This document shows, one piece after another, positions 1-11,850 of a stretch of DNA of 64,000 nt. Position 1 is the stretch's first letter; each line of letters starts with the position of its first letter. Origin of the DNA: Hydnum rufescens UP504 (taxonomy: Eukaryota; Basidiomycota; Agaricomycetes; Cantharellales; Hydnaceae). The DNA lies in NCBI GenBank assembly GCA_014904985.1, contig MU129126.1:33733-97732 (forward strand). The letters are read 5' to 3'. The position numbers and the translations under genes were made by a program. The notes under the pieces were generated by a model. The model searched no databases. It saw only the letters and a program-made list of their open reading frames with translations, and had not been told where the DNA came from.

Positions 1-1690
1 AATCCCAGCCTCAGATCCCTCTCGAATACCTACCTGCGAGCTGTCCATGAGGCGGGGCAGTCAATGCTGCGATGTATCAGAGGGATTGAGCATATGACCA
101 AGAGCTACGACCTTACACTCCCCTCCAATTATGATCCAGATTGGCACTTCAGACAGTCCTGGATGTTCGTCCTCCAGCAGGGAACCACTCCAGCCCCTGC
201 TTGGAAAGCTGTCCATGTTGCACAGGAGCTTAGGAGGCAGGTCCTCGATGCGACAGGATATGTCTCCATGGCTTTCCGCGTCCTCCTCCATCTCTTATGC
301 TTCAAAGAGAGGCTGCGCCCTCCCCGATTTAGGACAATGGTTCGACTCGCTGGTCTCATTGTTCTCAAGAGAGACAAGTGCTCTCGACTAATCAGAGAAG
401 GGCTAGCACAACTGGGAGTCCCCGTATGGTCTGCCGGAGTAGATGATGAGACTCCGCCACTCGAGTTATACCCCAGAGGCACCACTCAGAATTCACCTCT
501 ATGGGAAGAAGTGAAGCAAACAATTAAGGACTGGCACCCCCATTGGAATTTGAGGGACGCGATCTCCCTACGAGCCATACAAGAGCTATTTGAGCAGAAG
601 CTCAAAATTCAACAACACCAGCATCTCGTTGGCCCCCCAGAGACCATTTGGATAATGAAAAGGATCACCCTCGCAAAACTAGGCAGATGGGACCATACTA
701 CATCCATCATCCCACTTACTTTCGTAAACCCAAAGGTCCTCCGGGCGAGATTTACCTCGAAGGTCTCACATGATGGCTTACCCAAGTAAATGACGGGAAT
801 TACATGACAATACTGGCAGAGATACAAGCCTGTCTGGGAGAAGCTACCCTTCCGCTCGTGAAGCTAGAGCCTCAGGAACAATCCCCTCCTCTCCCAGCAT
901 TCCTCCATCAGAATTACCCTCAGTGTCGCGAATGGATGAGAAGTTGGGGAATCGAATGGCATGAGCCTGAGTCCTTCCCACAGCTAGCAGTACAGGAAGA
1001 ACTGTCCACGTGCTTAGTGGACCTGTTACTACGCACCTACGGGGCCCCGCCTGCACTACTAGACTGGCTGAGCGATCCTGACCCCCTTTATCCCTCAGTC
1101 CCACGCTCTGCTAGAAGGTTGAGATCTGAATTGCCTGAGGAAAGACAGGTCCGAGCACGCCAGAACACTCCTACGTTCCCAGAGGAGGAGCTGGCCCCTT
1201 ATGAGGATTACAACCCCATGACAGCAGACTTCACAGCTGCCCGAAGACCCTGAAGTCCCACTAGCAGACCCGGCGGCCGCAGGACCACTGATCATTCCTA
1301 CCTCACAAGACCCGAATGAGGTATGGGATTCCCCAGGAGCACAGTTGGCCAGGTTCCCAGTGGAACTGGCCCCCTTTGTTTACCTTAGCTCCCAGGAGAA
1401 ACTCGAGGATGAACTGGTTGATCGCTATGCCTCAGGCATGGTGGAATGGTTATATGAGGAACCACATCTCATCCTTGTATTCGTAGACCAGGACCGAGCC
1501 TGTCGCGCTTTGGAAAGTCAGCGGTGGGCTGCAAGATTCTATCCTTCCAAGCCATCAGCCTGAGCGCTCCCCTACGTCGAAAACCAGTGTAGCCCCTGGA
1601 GCTCTGGTTCCATAGCGCGGCACGAGGAAGCGGTGGAGCTGAGGTACCTAGGCCGCCTTGAAAAGTACCCCATCCCCAAGCCAATTTGAG
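1..1690 (+). pseudogene. Ty3/gypsy element A, 3' accessory ORF (broken)
   Basis: Remains of a long reading frame lying 5' of a 3' LTR. Three open stretches (64-789, 804-1253, 1345-1563) are separated by stops and shifts. The first contains QQGTTPAPAWK and GVPVWS, the second LHQNYPQCREW, the third FPVELAPFVYL. All three match, in the same order, the frame after the pol gene of element B (17207-18498 and 19630-19850), so this is the same post-pol ORF of a related element. I see no catalytic motif, signal peptide or membrane segment, and the function is unknown. The window starts inside the element, so its gag and pol are not visible. The A and B copies are broken at different places, which suggests that the parent ORF was once intact and selected. 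Confidence 0.6.
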
Positions 1691-2200
1691 TCCGAGGAAG
1701 CATGACTTGTCCCCCTGAGACGGTCTTCAAGTCAGCACACCTTGTCGAACTCTTCTACCCTCAAGGCCTTCCTAGAACCTATGGGACGAGCCAATCTCTC
1801 ATGTTGTGCTACCTTGTTCAGCCTGTGGCGTTTATGGGTCTCCTAGAACATAGAATCGACCTTCTCTGAGAGATCAATGTTCCCTTGGCCTCTCAGTTAC
1901 TGGAAGCCATGAAGAGTCTACTAGCTCTCCTAGAGAGACATTTGTCCTACGAAGAACCGGTACAATTCAACCTCCCCATTCCACTCATTGGCCACCATCA
2001 TGACACCTTAGTCTGGCTAGCCTATGAGACTCCTGAGGTTGATCCCACCTCCATGGGGGCCTGAGGTACTTATGTGGGCGAGCAATTCCATTGGAACAAC
2101 ATGTACGAGCGCTTCAAAGTCACTCTCGACAATCTCGATCTTGACTCAAATGATTCCGAAACTCACGACTACAAATACTAGTGTCTACGGTGGGGGGCAC
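1691..2200 (+). other. Element A 3' untranslated stretch with polypurine tract
   Basis: No open frame of note. The stretch ends in a purine run, GGTGGGGGGC, directly before TGTAATATAG at 2201. This is the expected place of a polypurine tract priming plus-strand synthesis, so the element reads on the plus strand. The role is inferred from position. Confidence 0.45.
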
Positions 2201-2765
2201 TGTAATATAGTGATTAAATGCTATTGCACATGCTCCCGTGAAGTGCCCTTAACCTCCTTCCTAATCTAGTCACTGATGTAATAGCGTAGTCGCGAGGATT
2301 GTAGCCATAAATATATTATCTTTTTGCCTGGACTTCTATGCGACACGAGAAACCATGACCCTCCCTCTATCAGTCCAGCCCTGTGTCTCAGCCACGCAGC
2401 CACGATACTAATGTACGAACAGATATAACTACGGCCACTCCACGAGCCCACTGTACATGAAGGATTTGGGGTACGAGTCACGTACGAGCGTGACTCACGC
2501 GGTAAGTCCATTCCCTTAGCCTCTATTCGCTAACACCCCCTCTCTACCTTCTAGACAGCTGTTGCACCCCTTGGCCAATGGCTGCCACTTCATCCTCCCA
2601 TTCCCTTATCCCTTCCCCTCACTTCTCCCATGCTTGAGGCGAAGCTAGTGCCTAGCCTCACATGCAGTCTCCCTGTTCGAAGCGAGTGCTTAGAATGGCG
2701 GGATTTCCTTTCCCTTTCAGTTCACAGGCAAGTCAACTCCATCTCATCCAACGTCAACTCTCACA
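2201..2765 (+). mobile_element. 3' LTR of Ty3/gypsy element A
   Basis: The stretch starts TGTAATATAG and ends near CTCTCACA. It is clearly related along its length to 7630-8165, the 5' LTR of element B. Shared blocks include the start, a splice-like stretch before ACAGCTGTTG or TAGTAGCTGA, a GAAGC(C/G)AGTGCTTAGA block near the end, and GTTCACAGG. The two copies are diverged with many substitutions and small indels, so they come from different insertions of one family. The right boundary is uncertain by about 10 bp. Confidence 0.65.
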
Positions 2766-2813
2766 TATATTCGAAGTCGGATAGCGCGATATTACAGCAT
2801 GGCAGATGACAGG

Positions 2814-2910
2814 TGTGACAAACGATGGCACAACAAATGACAGTGCAACAGACAACAGCACAACAGACAATGGCACGACAGACAACAGTGCAATGGACGA
2901 CAACATGCCC
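2814..2910 (+). repeat. 15-bp AC-rich minisatellite in array 1
   Basis: About six imperfect units of ACAGACAACAGCACA type. In one frame it reads as Thr/Asn/Asp-rich peptide (NDGTTNDSATDNSTT). Period 15 and AC-richness match the minisatellite at the 5' side of array 2 on the other strand. Confidence 0.65.
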
Positions 2911-3867
2911 AATGAGTGGCCCAAGGAACCACACACCCACTGTGGCAGGTGTGTGGTACTATATAAGGTGAGTCCCCCCCCCAAATAGATCCAGCTGCAC
3001 AAAAAGAGCTGCTGCTGCTGCTCTTTTTGTGCTGGTTTTTATTTCTAACTAATGTATCTATCTTTCCAGGTTGTTGGCTGACCCACAACCAACAAACGAG
3101 ACAGATGCCAGCCAAGTAAAGACCCACCAAATGGACCCCAAGCCCCTGAAATGACAGCCCACCACACAAATGCATGCTAGATGCCAAAGGCCACACGCCA
3201 AATGAACATCATGTGGGTGAAGGACCATGCACCAAAGACACGAAACGATGCAGAGCCAATGAGTGGCCCCAGGAACCACACACCCACCACAGCAGGTGTG
3301 TGGTACCACAAGATAAGTTTTTTATTTTTTATTTTTTTTGTGGCGCAAGAAGAGCAGTGTAAGCTGCTCTTTTTGTGCTGCCTTTACTTCTTTACTGACT
3401 GACTTTTTTTTTCTATTAGGTCTTCACCTTTCATGTGAGCAAATACCAATGTGAGAACCCCCACGACCCCGCATATCGAAACCTGGCCAACCATACACAG
3501 GGAATATGAAGTACCACACCTGCCACTGCAGGTGTGGTACTACAAGGCAAGTTTTTTTTATTAATCCTGCAGTGCAAGAAGAGCAGCATAAGCTGCTCTT
3601 CTTGTGAAGCTTTATTGTCTAACATATTGTTTTTTTTTTCCTAGATCTTGGACTTGAATCCGCATGAACCCCTGACCCCAAACCTGCCAAACGAACACCC
3701 AGTGAACGAAGATCTGGCAAGCCGAACCCCACAACCCCCAAACCCGGGGAACCAAGCCAAACCCCCCCACATGAAGGTGAGGTTTTTTCTTTGGCTGTGA
3801 TCGTGCAAGAAGAGCAGCCTCTGGCTGTTCTTCTTGGGCACATGGGTGAGCCCCACTGGGCGAGCCT

Positions 3868-4022
3868 ATCATTGTATATAATAATAGTAGTAGTAGTAAT
3901 AATAATAATAATAAATAAATAAATAATCCATGGCTAGGGGCCCCAGGGGCCCCTGGGCTGCTTGACCAGCTCCCTTGATTGAATTGCAGGGGCCCCTGGG
4001 GCCCCCAGGTCTGATATCTAGT
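3868..4022 (+). repeat. Array 1 tail: (TAG/AATA)n microsatellite plus GC palindromes
   Basis: GTATATAATAATAG is followed by TAG/TAA/AATAAATA runs to about 3930. Two palindromic GC blocks of GGGGCCCC type then follow at about 3938-3960 and 3990-4010, and the block ends at GATATCTAG next to copia sequence. Arrays 2 and 3 end in the same GTATATAAT plus AATAAATA form. Confidence 0.6.
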
Positions 4023-6642
4023 TAGACCATATAAATGCAACCTTTCAAGTATCTAATTAGATACTGATAATTGGCTGACCAGGCTGGCCAGTCTGGGGAT
4101 TTCATCGCATCCTTTAGTGTATTAGGCTTGTCAAATATTGACTTTTCACCTGAAATTAATGACTTGACATGGTCGGTCATGTCACCCTCAGGGCTTAGTT
4201 CATTGGGTTTGTTTTGTTGTGCAGGTACTATTTCCTTCCACGTTCCTGGATTATGTAGTTTTGTGTAGTTGATTGTCTTATGCTCGCGCAAGCCACAGTG
4301 AGTGGGCAGTGTTGGTTCCAGGGGTGATATTGAATTGTTTTGAATATGCAGAGAATTGGTATCGCAAGTCTTGGGTTCCTTGGGCTCCCCCTCAATTCAA
4401 GCATGTTCCGAGTCAGAATTAGAATTACTGGAAGGGATGGGGAGATTGAGATTGACCTGGCTTGGGGTGTTGGGGCTATTGTTGAATTTGAAGTTCCAGG
4501 AGATTAAAAGTTTGTGGGTTTTCAGGTTGTAGTACCTAATGGCCCTCAGTCCCTCTTCAATGCCAACAAAAAAGAATTTATTTGCCTTCAGATCTAATTT
4601 CAATTGGTCACCCTCATCTAGGACCCATACATCAGATCCAAATTCATGGAGATTAGATACATCTGGCTTTATACCCATCCATACCTCCATTGGGGTTTTA
4701 TTATGTAATGCCCTTGTAGGGCTTCATGCTCAGATGTACGCAGCATATGAAACTGCCTCTGCCCATAGGTTCTTAGGTAAACCTTTGGTGATTAGCATAG
4801 CTCGCACAATCTCGAGTAAAGTCCGGTTCAGCTGCTCAGCCATTCCATGTTGTTGGGGTGAATGGGGCACAGTAAATTTAGATTCTATTCCTTTTTCAGC
4901 TAACCCTTTTTGGAGATCCTGATCAATAAATTTGCCACCATTATTGAATTTAAATGCCAATTTAATTGGGTTTTGATCCACGCAACATAGTTTTGGATTT
5001 GTTGCTGTGCCTCCAACTTTTCCTTAAGGAATTTGACAGTGATTTGTCTCAAATGGTCATCAATGAATGATATGTAATACTGCAATCCACCAATGGAAGC
5101 AGTTCTTGCTGGTCCCCACAAGTCAGAATGTGTGAGATTGCTGGGTTTCCCAGCTCAGTTATCGCTTGATTTGGGAAATGATTGATGATGTAATTTGGCT
5201 TGAATACAAGCCTCGCATGCAAGATCTTGATTTGAATTGGGATCAACTTTGATTCCTGTTACCATATCAGAATTGAATAGGGTTTTGAGCCCTGAGATTG
5301 ACAGGTGGCCAAATCTCCAGTGGGCCTCTCCCCATGAGATTGGTGCAGGACTCAATGATGCATAATTTGCTGTCTCAGTCATTCGTGCTCGTCCCTCCAA
5401 TATATATGATCTATTGCATAATGTTCCTTCCATTACAGGCTGTCCATTAGGGGGGAAAATGGTAATTTTTCCATTTTTATGTCATATTTCCCATCCTAGC
5501 TTGTCGATCTGTGCTGACGACAGTAGACAGTTTCCCACGTTTGGGGAATATATGATGTTGCATAGTTTAACAGGGATTAATTTCCCATTGTATCAAGCTT
5601 CAATAGTGATGGTGCCTCGGCCTTTTCCCTCCAGTTGCATGTTTTCACTGATTCCTTGGATAAGTTCAGTCCCAGGAATGAATTCAGTGAACATTTCCCA
5701 TTTAGTCGCAATATGGGATGTCATGCCTGAGTTGATTAGCCATGTAGATTTGGAGATCGTGGAGCTGGATCTGGCACTGAGTGCATACTCAGGGTCTTGA
5801 TGGATTGCCTGGTTTGTTGACTTGGGTGCTGTGGACTTGGCCTCCTTCACCCCCTTGTCCTTGTCCTTTTTCTCTTTCCTCTTTTGTTGAGGGCCCTGTC
5901 CCTCTTTTCCTCCCCCTTTTGCCCAACATTGATCCCTTGTGTGGCCAGGCTTCGAGCAATTCGAGCATGTGGCCCTGGGAGTCTGCAGTCGTTTGCCCTT
6001 GTTCAGGGCTAATTTCGCAATCTCGGTAGACTGTGATTTGTCATGGCAACAGCGATCTTCATCTAGAATCATTGTAATTAATTCTTCCAATTTGATCTCT
6101 GATTTGCTCATTTTGGATCCGAAATAAGATGACTTGAATGAACTCCATGAGCTCAGTAATGTGGAGATTAATAATATTGCAAATTCTATATCTGGAAGCA
6201 GATAGCCCAATATTGCGAGGTTTTCCTTGGCTTTTCGGAATATGGCAATATGTTCTATTATCAGCATAGATTTGGATGGAATTATTTGTAATAATTTTCG
6301 CCTTTCCACAACTACTCCAAAAATGCCCTTGGGCTCCTTGGTGTCACATAATTGTGTCCACATTTGGGCCACAGTCTGAGCGCCACTTAAATGGATGAGT
6401 TCTTCATCTCCCACAGTTAATTGGAGTAAGGATCGAGTTTGGAGATCTCAAGTCTCCCATTCTTTGATTAGGGACTCATCACTGGGATGCGGGTAACTGC
6501 TGTCAATATATTTCGTTAGATTGGCCATCGCAAGTAATGCTGTGACCCTGGTTTTCCATGGAAGCCAGTTGTCCCCTTTCAATTGATTGATCCAGTAAAA
6601 ACCATTGAGGGTGTTCTTGTCTATTGGGGCGATGTTGGGCAT
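4023..6642 (-). pseudogene. Ty1/copia retrotransposon Gag-Pol, truncated and broken
   Basis: Read on the minus strand, the parts come in copia order. 6642-6448 starts MPNIAPIDKN and is gag-like (NWLPWKTRVTALL). 6414-5593 holds the rest of gag, a zinc knuckle CSNCSKPGHTRDQC, and the protease site as WLINSGMTSHI, where the usual Asp-Ser-Gly-Ala has become Asn-Ser-Gly-Met. 5433-5155 is the GAG-pre-integrase region (HWRFGHLS, CEACIQAKLH). 5121-4730 is the integrase core (FIDDH and a degraded second Asp region, PQQHGMAEQLNRTLLE). 4690-4397 is the integrase C-terminal part. From 4291 the frame reaches the start of the reverse transcriptase (DAMKSPDWPAW) and then jumps to LIRYLKG, typical of the RNase H approach. 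Nearly the whole reverse transcriptase is therefore deleted. No 3' LTR is seen. The copy cannot be autonomous. Confidence 0.85.
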
Positions 6643-6682
6643 AACGAGTGTCTTTGTTTTTAAGCAACTGGTGCTGATAATG

Positions 6683-6960
6683 TGTTAAGATATAAGTCTT
6701 TTAGAGAAAACAACACTATGATTTATCAAGTAAAATCTCAGTATTTATATACAAATACATGTTTCTATGGGGTTCGAGTATATACAGGAATAACAGATGT
6801 AGATGGGCCTATATGGTCCTGGATGGTTTTAGATCCTTCTGGAAGGTTCCAGGTTTATTCCCATATTGGGATGTATTCATTCCAATATTCTGATGTGTGG
6901 ACATCTGTGACACTATATTGGGGTATCTGATCATGTGACTTATTCGTTATCAGCTTATTG
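6683..6960 (-). mobile_element. Probable 5' LTR of the copia element (tentative limits)
   Basis: Just upstream of the minus-strand gag start lies TTATCAGCACCAGTTGC, resembling a copia primer-binding site, preceded by a sequence ending CTTAACA (6683 on the minus strand). An AT-rich stretch of LTR character continues to about 6960. I could not find a matching second LTR, so the outer limit is a guess. Confidence 0.35.
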
Positions 6961-7629
6961 CTTGTTCTTTTCCAAAGCTTGTACTTGTTCTTGCTGGTAT
7001 CCCATCTCAGACAACTATGGGTATAATCACTCATCTCCACAAGACCCATAAGCAGGATTGGGTTTTTTACAGACAATGCACCACAGCAGGCAAAATCATA
7101 TCAGTGACGGTAATGAAGGAAACAACATGCTCACCAGATTGTGCACCCTGGGCTCGTATTGCCTCACGTTCATCAACAGATGTCTTGAGCACATACGAGT
7201 TGATACCACTGCACCACTGTCACCCCTGTTAGGTCCCTGATTTTGCTCCCTGCAATCTAGGATGGTAGTGTCCATGGCTGTGCCACCTGATTTGGTATTT
7301 TATCACATGCCCACTGAGCCAACCCGACGATTGTATGAGCTGCCGTCTGTAAGCAAAGGACATATGGTCAGCATTAGAATTGATTTCAGCATCCTATCCT
7401 CCCTCCATCATCCCTGATGTGTGCCTCCATACAAATAACAATGCAAATGACTATTACGAGCCATGTTTCTTTGGTGCTGCAGGTGAGTCAGGATCATAGG
7501 ATGTATGACATCTTTGCTGATTGAAATCTGTATATCCTCCTGTTGCATCCCGGTCTATATCAGTTTGCCACCACTGATGGTCTTGGAATACCAATGTGCC
7601 TACCAGGCCAGTTCAACCACCATTGGGAC
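6961..7629. other. Unassigned sequence
   Basis: No convincing coding frame, palindrome or repeat seen. It separates the copia remnant from the 5' LTR of element B. Confidence 0.3.
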
Positions 7630-8165
7630 TGTAATATAGAGCCCCAATTCTTTAAGTATATACTTGTCACATCCTGTTTGTACCTTACATAATAGCATGG
7701 CTGTGAGGATTCTAAGTCCCAGCAGTGCTGGAATCAAAGTACTTTTTTGCCCAGACCTCGTAGCCCCAGCTCAAACTGCGAAACTAACGAAGCCACGCCA
7801 CGACTATGCAACTAAGTCGCATACAAATCAACCACATCAAGACCCGTGATCCATCACCATAGAGCACAGGGCAGAGACAGATAAGGGAGTTGCATACAAG
7901 TGCGACTCAGTTAGGTAAGTACATCCCTCTAGTGTACTTGCTAACTACCCTTCCCCCCATAGATAGTAGCTGAGCCCTTTGGCCAGCTACTACCATCTCC
8001 CCTTTCCCATTCCCCCCTCTCCTCTCGCTTCTCCCCCATCTGAAGTGAAGCCAGTGCTTAGCTTCGTTTGTGGCCCTCCTGCTTGAAGCCAGTGCTTAGA
8101 GCAGTTGGACTACTTTCCTCCTTCTGTTCACAGGTCCCTCGAATTCACCTCATCTAACGATGACA
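7630..8165 (+). mobile_element. 5' LTR of Ty3/gypsy element B
   Basis: The stretch starts TGTAATATAG and ends about GATGACA. It is related throughout to the LTR at 2201-2765. Shared features include GCCAGTGCTTAG blocks, a stretch like GTAAGT...CCCCCCATAG near 7914-7964 that could be an intron in the 5' leader, and CTGTTCACAGG near the 3' end. The matching 3' LTR of element B is absent from the window, because the element ends in satellite DNA after about 20100. Confidence 0.65.
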
Positions 8166-9455
8166 AATACCATGGTCCCCTGAAGTCGAGGACCATGTTA
8201 TTACATTGGTTCCCTCTAGCCAATGAGGCAGTTGAACCAACCAACCCTCTGCCATTGCCAGACTCCCTGTCCCGCTCACTCCAATCCACACCATGCAATA
8301 TGAGTAAATGGGGTCGACCTTCGAAACCCAATGCTAATGATGCGATCCCACATCATGTCCCATTGTCTCAACATGACAACGTCCTATATCACCCTGCAAC
8401 ACATGAATGCATCACCATTCCCCCTCATCTCTGTTCTCTAGAACGCTATCTCAAAATCACGTGCAGACTAGATGAGCCAGTAGGTGACTATATGGACCCT
8501 TTCTCCACAGCCCCCATCACCATGTACCAATTCTTGACAGTGTGGATGAAATTCGTGCCAGTGCAGTACCACACTGCCTACTTCCTGTTTGATGAAGGGC
8601 AGCAGAGATGGTTCGTGGACAGGGAACTCATTATTACGATCCAGACAGCCTTGGAGAGGCTGCAGCACATCATTACAGATGTCATAGGGATAGTGGGGGA
8701 GGAACCACATCGTTTTGTAATAGATTGTGACTCCAAATTAACAGAGCAATTGTGGATGTCCGATCAACTCAAAGAGCTCATGATGGCTGATAGGCTGTTG
8801 AAACTATGAGTTGACTTAACATTTGAGAGACTTGCCAAGCTCAGAAAGCTGCACCAGGGGGAAACCTTATCAACCCCTATGGCTATGGAGGACTCCCTTC
8901 CCCCTACGCCTGAATTGAAGGACCATCTGCATAAAGCATGGCTTGATCCACGTCTCCCTACCAAGAATGTGGCTCATCGGGCCCTCACTGTGGGATGGGA
9001 AGTGATCGAAGCCAATCTCAATGGCACTCACCCAATCAACCAGGCCACAAGGTATCCCTTCTCAGGCAGCCAAGCCCTGAAGTACATGTACTATGACATT
9101 AAGCTGGAAGATGCCCTTGGAGTCCAGCCCCTCCCCCGCATAAACACAGATCCCCACGGCCTAGGGCTATTCCTCCCCCCTGGATGAATTCCAGGAGCCC
9201 AGTGGAGATGTGAATTGTGACTTCTCACAAAGTCCAAGAGCAGGCACTGGCTCAATAATAGATTTGCCCCCCTGGCCCAGACAGTCATCCAGGCAGGGCT
9301 TGCGAGGAAGCTCCTCCATGCTCCGGGCTTCATCTATCGATTTGGAAGTGTCGCCAGCCATTTGGCAAGACATCCCTCTTGAGGATCAATGGCCCCAAGA
9401 GAGCGTCCCTGTCACCCCAAATCCCAAGAATCGCTTCAAGGTCCTTTCCCAGTGA
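8105..9455 (+). pseudogene. Element B ORF before gag (unknown)
   Basis: Open stretches 8105-8809 (234 residues), 8879-9187 and 9210-9455 follow the 5' LTR. The first contains HECITIPPHLCSLERYL and TMYQFLTVWMKFVPVQYHT. I do not recognise a domain and see no zinc knuckle. Its place before the capsid-like region suggests either an N-terminal extension of Gag or a separate first ORF. Single stops interrupt the path, such as TGA at about 8807 and 9185. Function is unknown. Confidence is for its being part of the retroelement, not for a role. Confidence 0.45.
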
Positions 9456-11214
9456 ATCTCCACTCTAGGGGAAGGGTTAAAGAATACCCTCTGAACCCCA
9501 TCAAAGCCACAACCTCTGGGATTGAGTAGGGAGCCCGCAGGAGCATGGGAAATGGGAACTGTATTAGGCCAGATGGTCCGAAAATCGTCAAGCAGGATCA
9601 CCCCAGCCTTAGGACTGACCCAACAAGTGCAGGGTCGTTCGCCACATGCCAGCTACCTCATAGCATGATCGAATGTGGTGGAGAATGCAAGGCTACCTCC
9701 TGTCCAGGCATGGAACCTCGTCACTGACATGTGTGCCCTACCTGCTCCTGGAGCCACCAGAGCCCATGACTATTATTCAGGCCTAATCAAAGTGGCCCCG
9801 ATACCCCAGCTCAGCTCGCTCTTCACAAGTAACCCAATACAAGCCCCACTATCCAAACTAGGGCAAGCCCCCATCATTTCCCAAGCGTTGAATGGGAATA
9901 CGCCTCCCCCGGGTCCTTCAAGGTGCATGAGCCCCGAATCTTTCACAGGGGACCTACAAGTCAAGGATCCACCGCCCTCTCAACCCCACAGTTCAAAGGG
10001 TAGTGGGAGTGGCCTGCCAGAGGGGGGCAACGGCGAAGGCCCTAGTGGAGGTGGAGGTCCAAGTGGTGGAAATGGAGGCCTGGCTAGCGGAGGAGGCCCA
10101 GGATGAGGAAGCCAAGGGCCAGGATCCCCTCCTAGTGGAGGTCCCTCAGGCCCCCCCGTCCCCATGGGTCCTCCTGGCCCTCCTGGCCCACCAGGCCCAC
10201 CAGGTCCTCCCAGGCCCAAAGGACCACTCTCCAATGCCCTGCCCTCTGGCATTGTGTGGGACAATAAGCTTAAATGGTCCACCATACCTGAATGGGATGG
10301 AGCTCACAAGACAGCAATCGACTTGCTGTACAAATGTAACAATCTCACCAGTCTAGGCCCTATGTTGGAGGGCCAGTTGCCCATGATAGCAACATGCCAT
10401 TTCAAAGGAGCAGTAGCAACTGCTTGGCAGGCGCACTCCATGCCTGTCAAACACTCAATTCTCCAGTTGTGGGACAACCTGCATGAGTGGGTCTTACATT
10501 GCTATCTAGGAGAAGTCTGGTACACGGCGCAGCACCTCAAATACAACAAAGAGGTCTTCCACAGCACTGAGTACCCCAACGAATTACCTGTGGAGTACAT
10601 ACAATGGTGAATCCTCCTCTCGCGCATTTTCTTGCGATTCACCCCCAATAGTCCCGAGGAAACAGCTTCAGTCATGAACAACACACCAACCAAGTGGGAT
10701 GTCATCTTGCACTGGAGTGACTGGCCCCTGATAGAATCGGTCCTGATGTCAGCCAAACAATTTGAAGCTGCATTGATCACCCAGTGGAGATCTTTGCAGT
10801 ACTACTGACGTTGTCTAGGGGCAAGGAGCTCCAAGAGAGCCAATTTAGCTATGCAGGGGAATGAAGAAGAAAGGGATGAGGAGGATTCCTTGCACTCCCC
10901 CTTTGAGGATGATTCTGAGGGAGCCTTCTACTACTCCAGTGAGGAAGCAGAAGGAAATAGGGCCTCCTTGACAGCATTTAACATGGGAAAGCACCCAGTG
11001 GGCCAATCCTATCACCCTCAGCATCATGTACTCCCCTCAAACAAGACAGCGGTGTAGAAGAGAAAATGTTCTGGCCTCAAAAACCCCTTGGTTTAAGCCC
11101 TTCAAGAAAATCTGGATCTTGCCAGCATTGAACTCTGGAAGAAAGGTATAACCACTTATACTAAGGAAGTCCGCATTTTGGCACATGACTTAAAGGCAGG
11201 TGATCTAGCAAGGG

Positions 11215-11850
11215 GTTAGTCAGGAGGGAGATGAGTAAGACAATTGGTAAGGCGATTAGTGAGCATGACTAAAGGGTGAGTAAGGGGATTAGTAAGTGGA
11301 TGAGTCATGTGGAGGGTTCAGAAAGGTATAAAGAGAGGGGGGATTTAGTGTAGAGGATCATCTGAAGAGGAGTCCCCTCCAAGGATCAAAGTGCCCTGAG
11401 GATCATTGTACCCTAGTATCCAAGTACCCATTAGTAGAGAGAATAATAGTATCTTGAACAAGGAGATGAGTATAAAAGGGAATAAGAGAATCAGAGTGTG
11501 TCAGTCTTGCTTAGTCGTGCAAAGTATAAGTGGATAGTTGTAGAACCCTCAGAGTAGGAGTTGCTAGACATCCATTCTTGAAGTCATGTGTTTGAATCTT
11601 GAGTCTTGCATCTGTGTCTTGAAGTGTCTTGGAAGTGTCTGAAGGTCTTGTGTTCAAATCTTGGTGTCTTGCTATCCGTGTTTTGGAGTATCTGAAGGTC
11701 CTGTGTTCAAATCTTGTGCTGAGCATCTATCTTGGAGTCTTGTGTTCGAGTCCTAAGGTCAAACCGACAACAAAACTAGTACAAAAACAACAGTTGAGTG
11801 GCACATAACCCATCAAAACTGATCTGTCCTCATCTAACACATTCTAAACA
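11215..11850. mobile_element. Probable insertion within gag, LTR-like
   Basis: The gag reading stops near 11200 and the zinc-knuckle part resumes after about 11880. The intervening 640 bp has short GATTAGTAAG/GAGTAAG repeats, a TATAAAGAGAGG box near 11327 and a second TATAAAAGG at 11472. From 11575 to 11760 it has diverged tandem units of GTCTTGTGTTCAAATCTT. This looks like an inserted LTR or leader, but no clean termini or target duplication could be defined. Confidence 0.35.
11575..11760 (+). repeat. Imperfect tandem repeat (GTCTTGTGTTCAAATCTT type)
   Basis: Four to five diverged units of about 40-45 bp, each with a (T/G)GTCTTG.GTTC(A/G)A(A/G)TC core. The core resembles a tRNA T-arm, but no cloverleaf forms around it. 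Confidence 0.5.

Larger units (their letters stand above)
2790..4022 (+). repeat. Hairpin-intron array 1
   Basis: Tandem exon-intron-like units. Intron-like segments are 2968-3069 (GTGAGT...TTTCCAG), 3313-3419 (ATAAGT...CTATTAG), 3547-3644 (GCAAGT...TCCTAG) and one starting at 3777 (GTGAGG) that is truncated. Branch-like sites TTCTAACTAAT, ACTGACTGAC and GTCTAACAT precede pyrimidine runs. Each intron carries an AAGAGCAGC/GCTGCTCTT hairpin (about 3000-3033, 3346-3377, 3574-3606, 3807-3838). The exon ends just before the donors carry a second palindrome, ACACACC..GGTGTGT (about 2928-2957, 3277-3305, 3511-3541). The block begins with AC-rich 15-bp repeats and ends with GTATATAAT and a TAG/AATAAATA tail at 3874-3928, followed by GC-rich palindromes. 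It lies between the element A LTR and a truncated copia element. Any coding role of the exons is unproven. Confidence 0.7.

Noticed and set aside
2990..3040. Hairpin followed by T run as a bacterial-type terminator
   Set aside because: The genome is eukaryotic and the hairpin lies between a donor and a branch/acceptor in every unit. The T run is better read as a pyrimidine tract.
2816..3850. CRISPR-like array because of regularly spaced palindromes
   Set aside because: Units are about 230-350 bp with long diverged exons, splice signals and a eukaryotic context; no short direct repeats with unique spacers and no cas genes.
10003..10356. Collagen-like Gly-Pro-Pro protein at 10.1 kb as a host gene
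   Set aside because: It lies in frame with the capsid region of element B and between its LTR and pol, so it is part of Gag.
11600..11760. GTTCAAATC/GTTCGAGTCC words resembling tRNA T-arms
   Set aside because: They repeat in a tandem tract and have no matching acceptor, D-arm or anticodon stem, so no tRNA is called.
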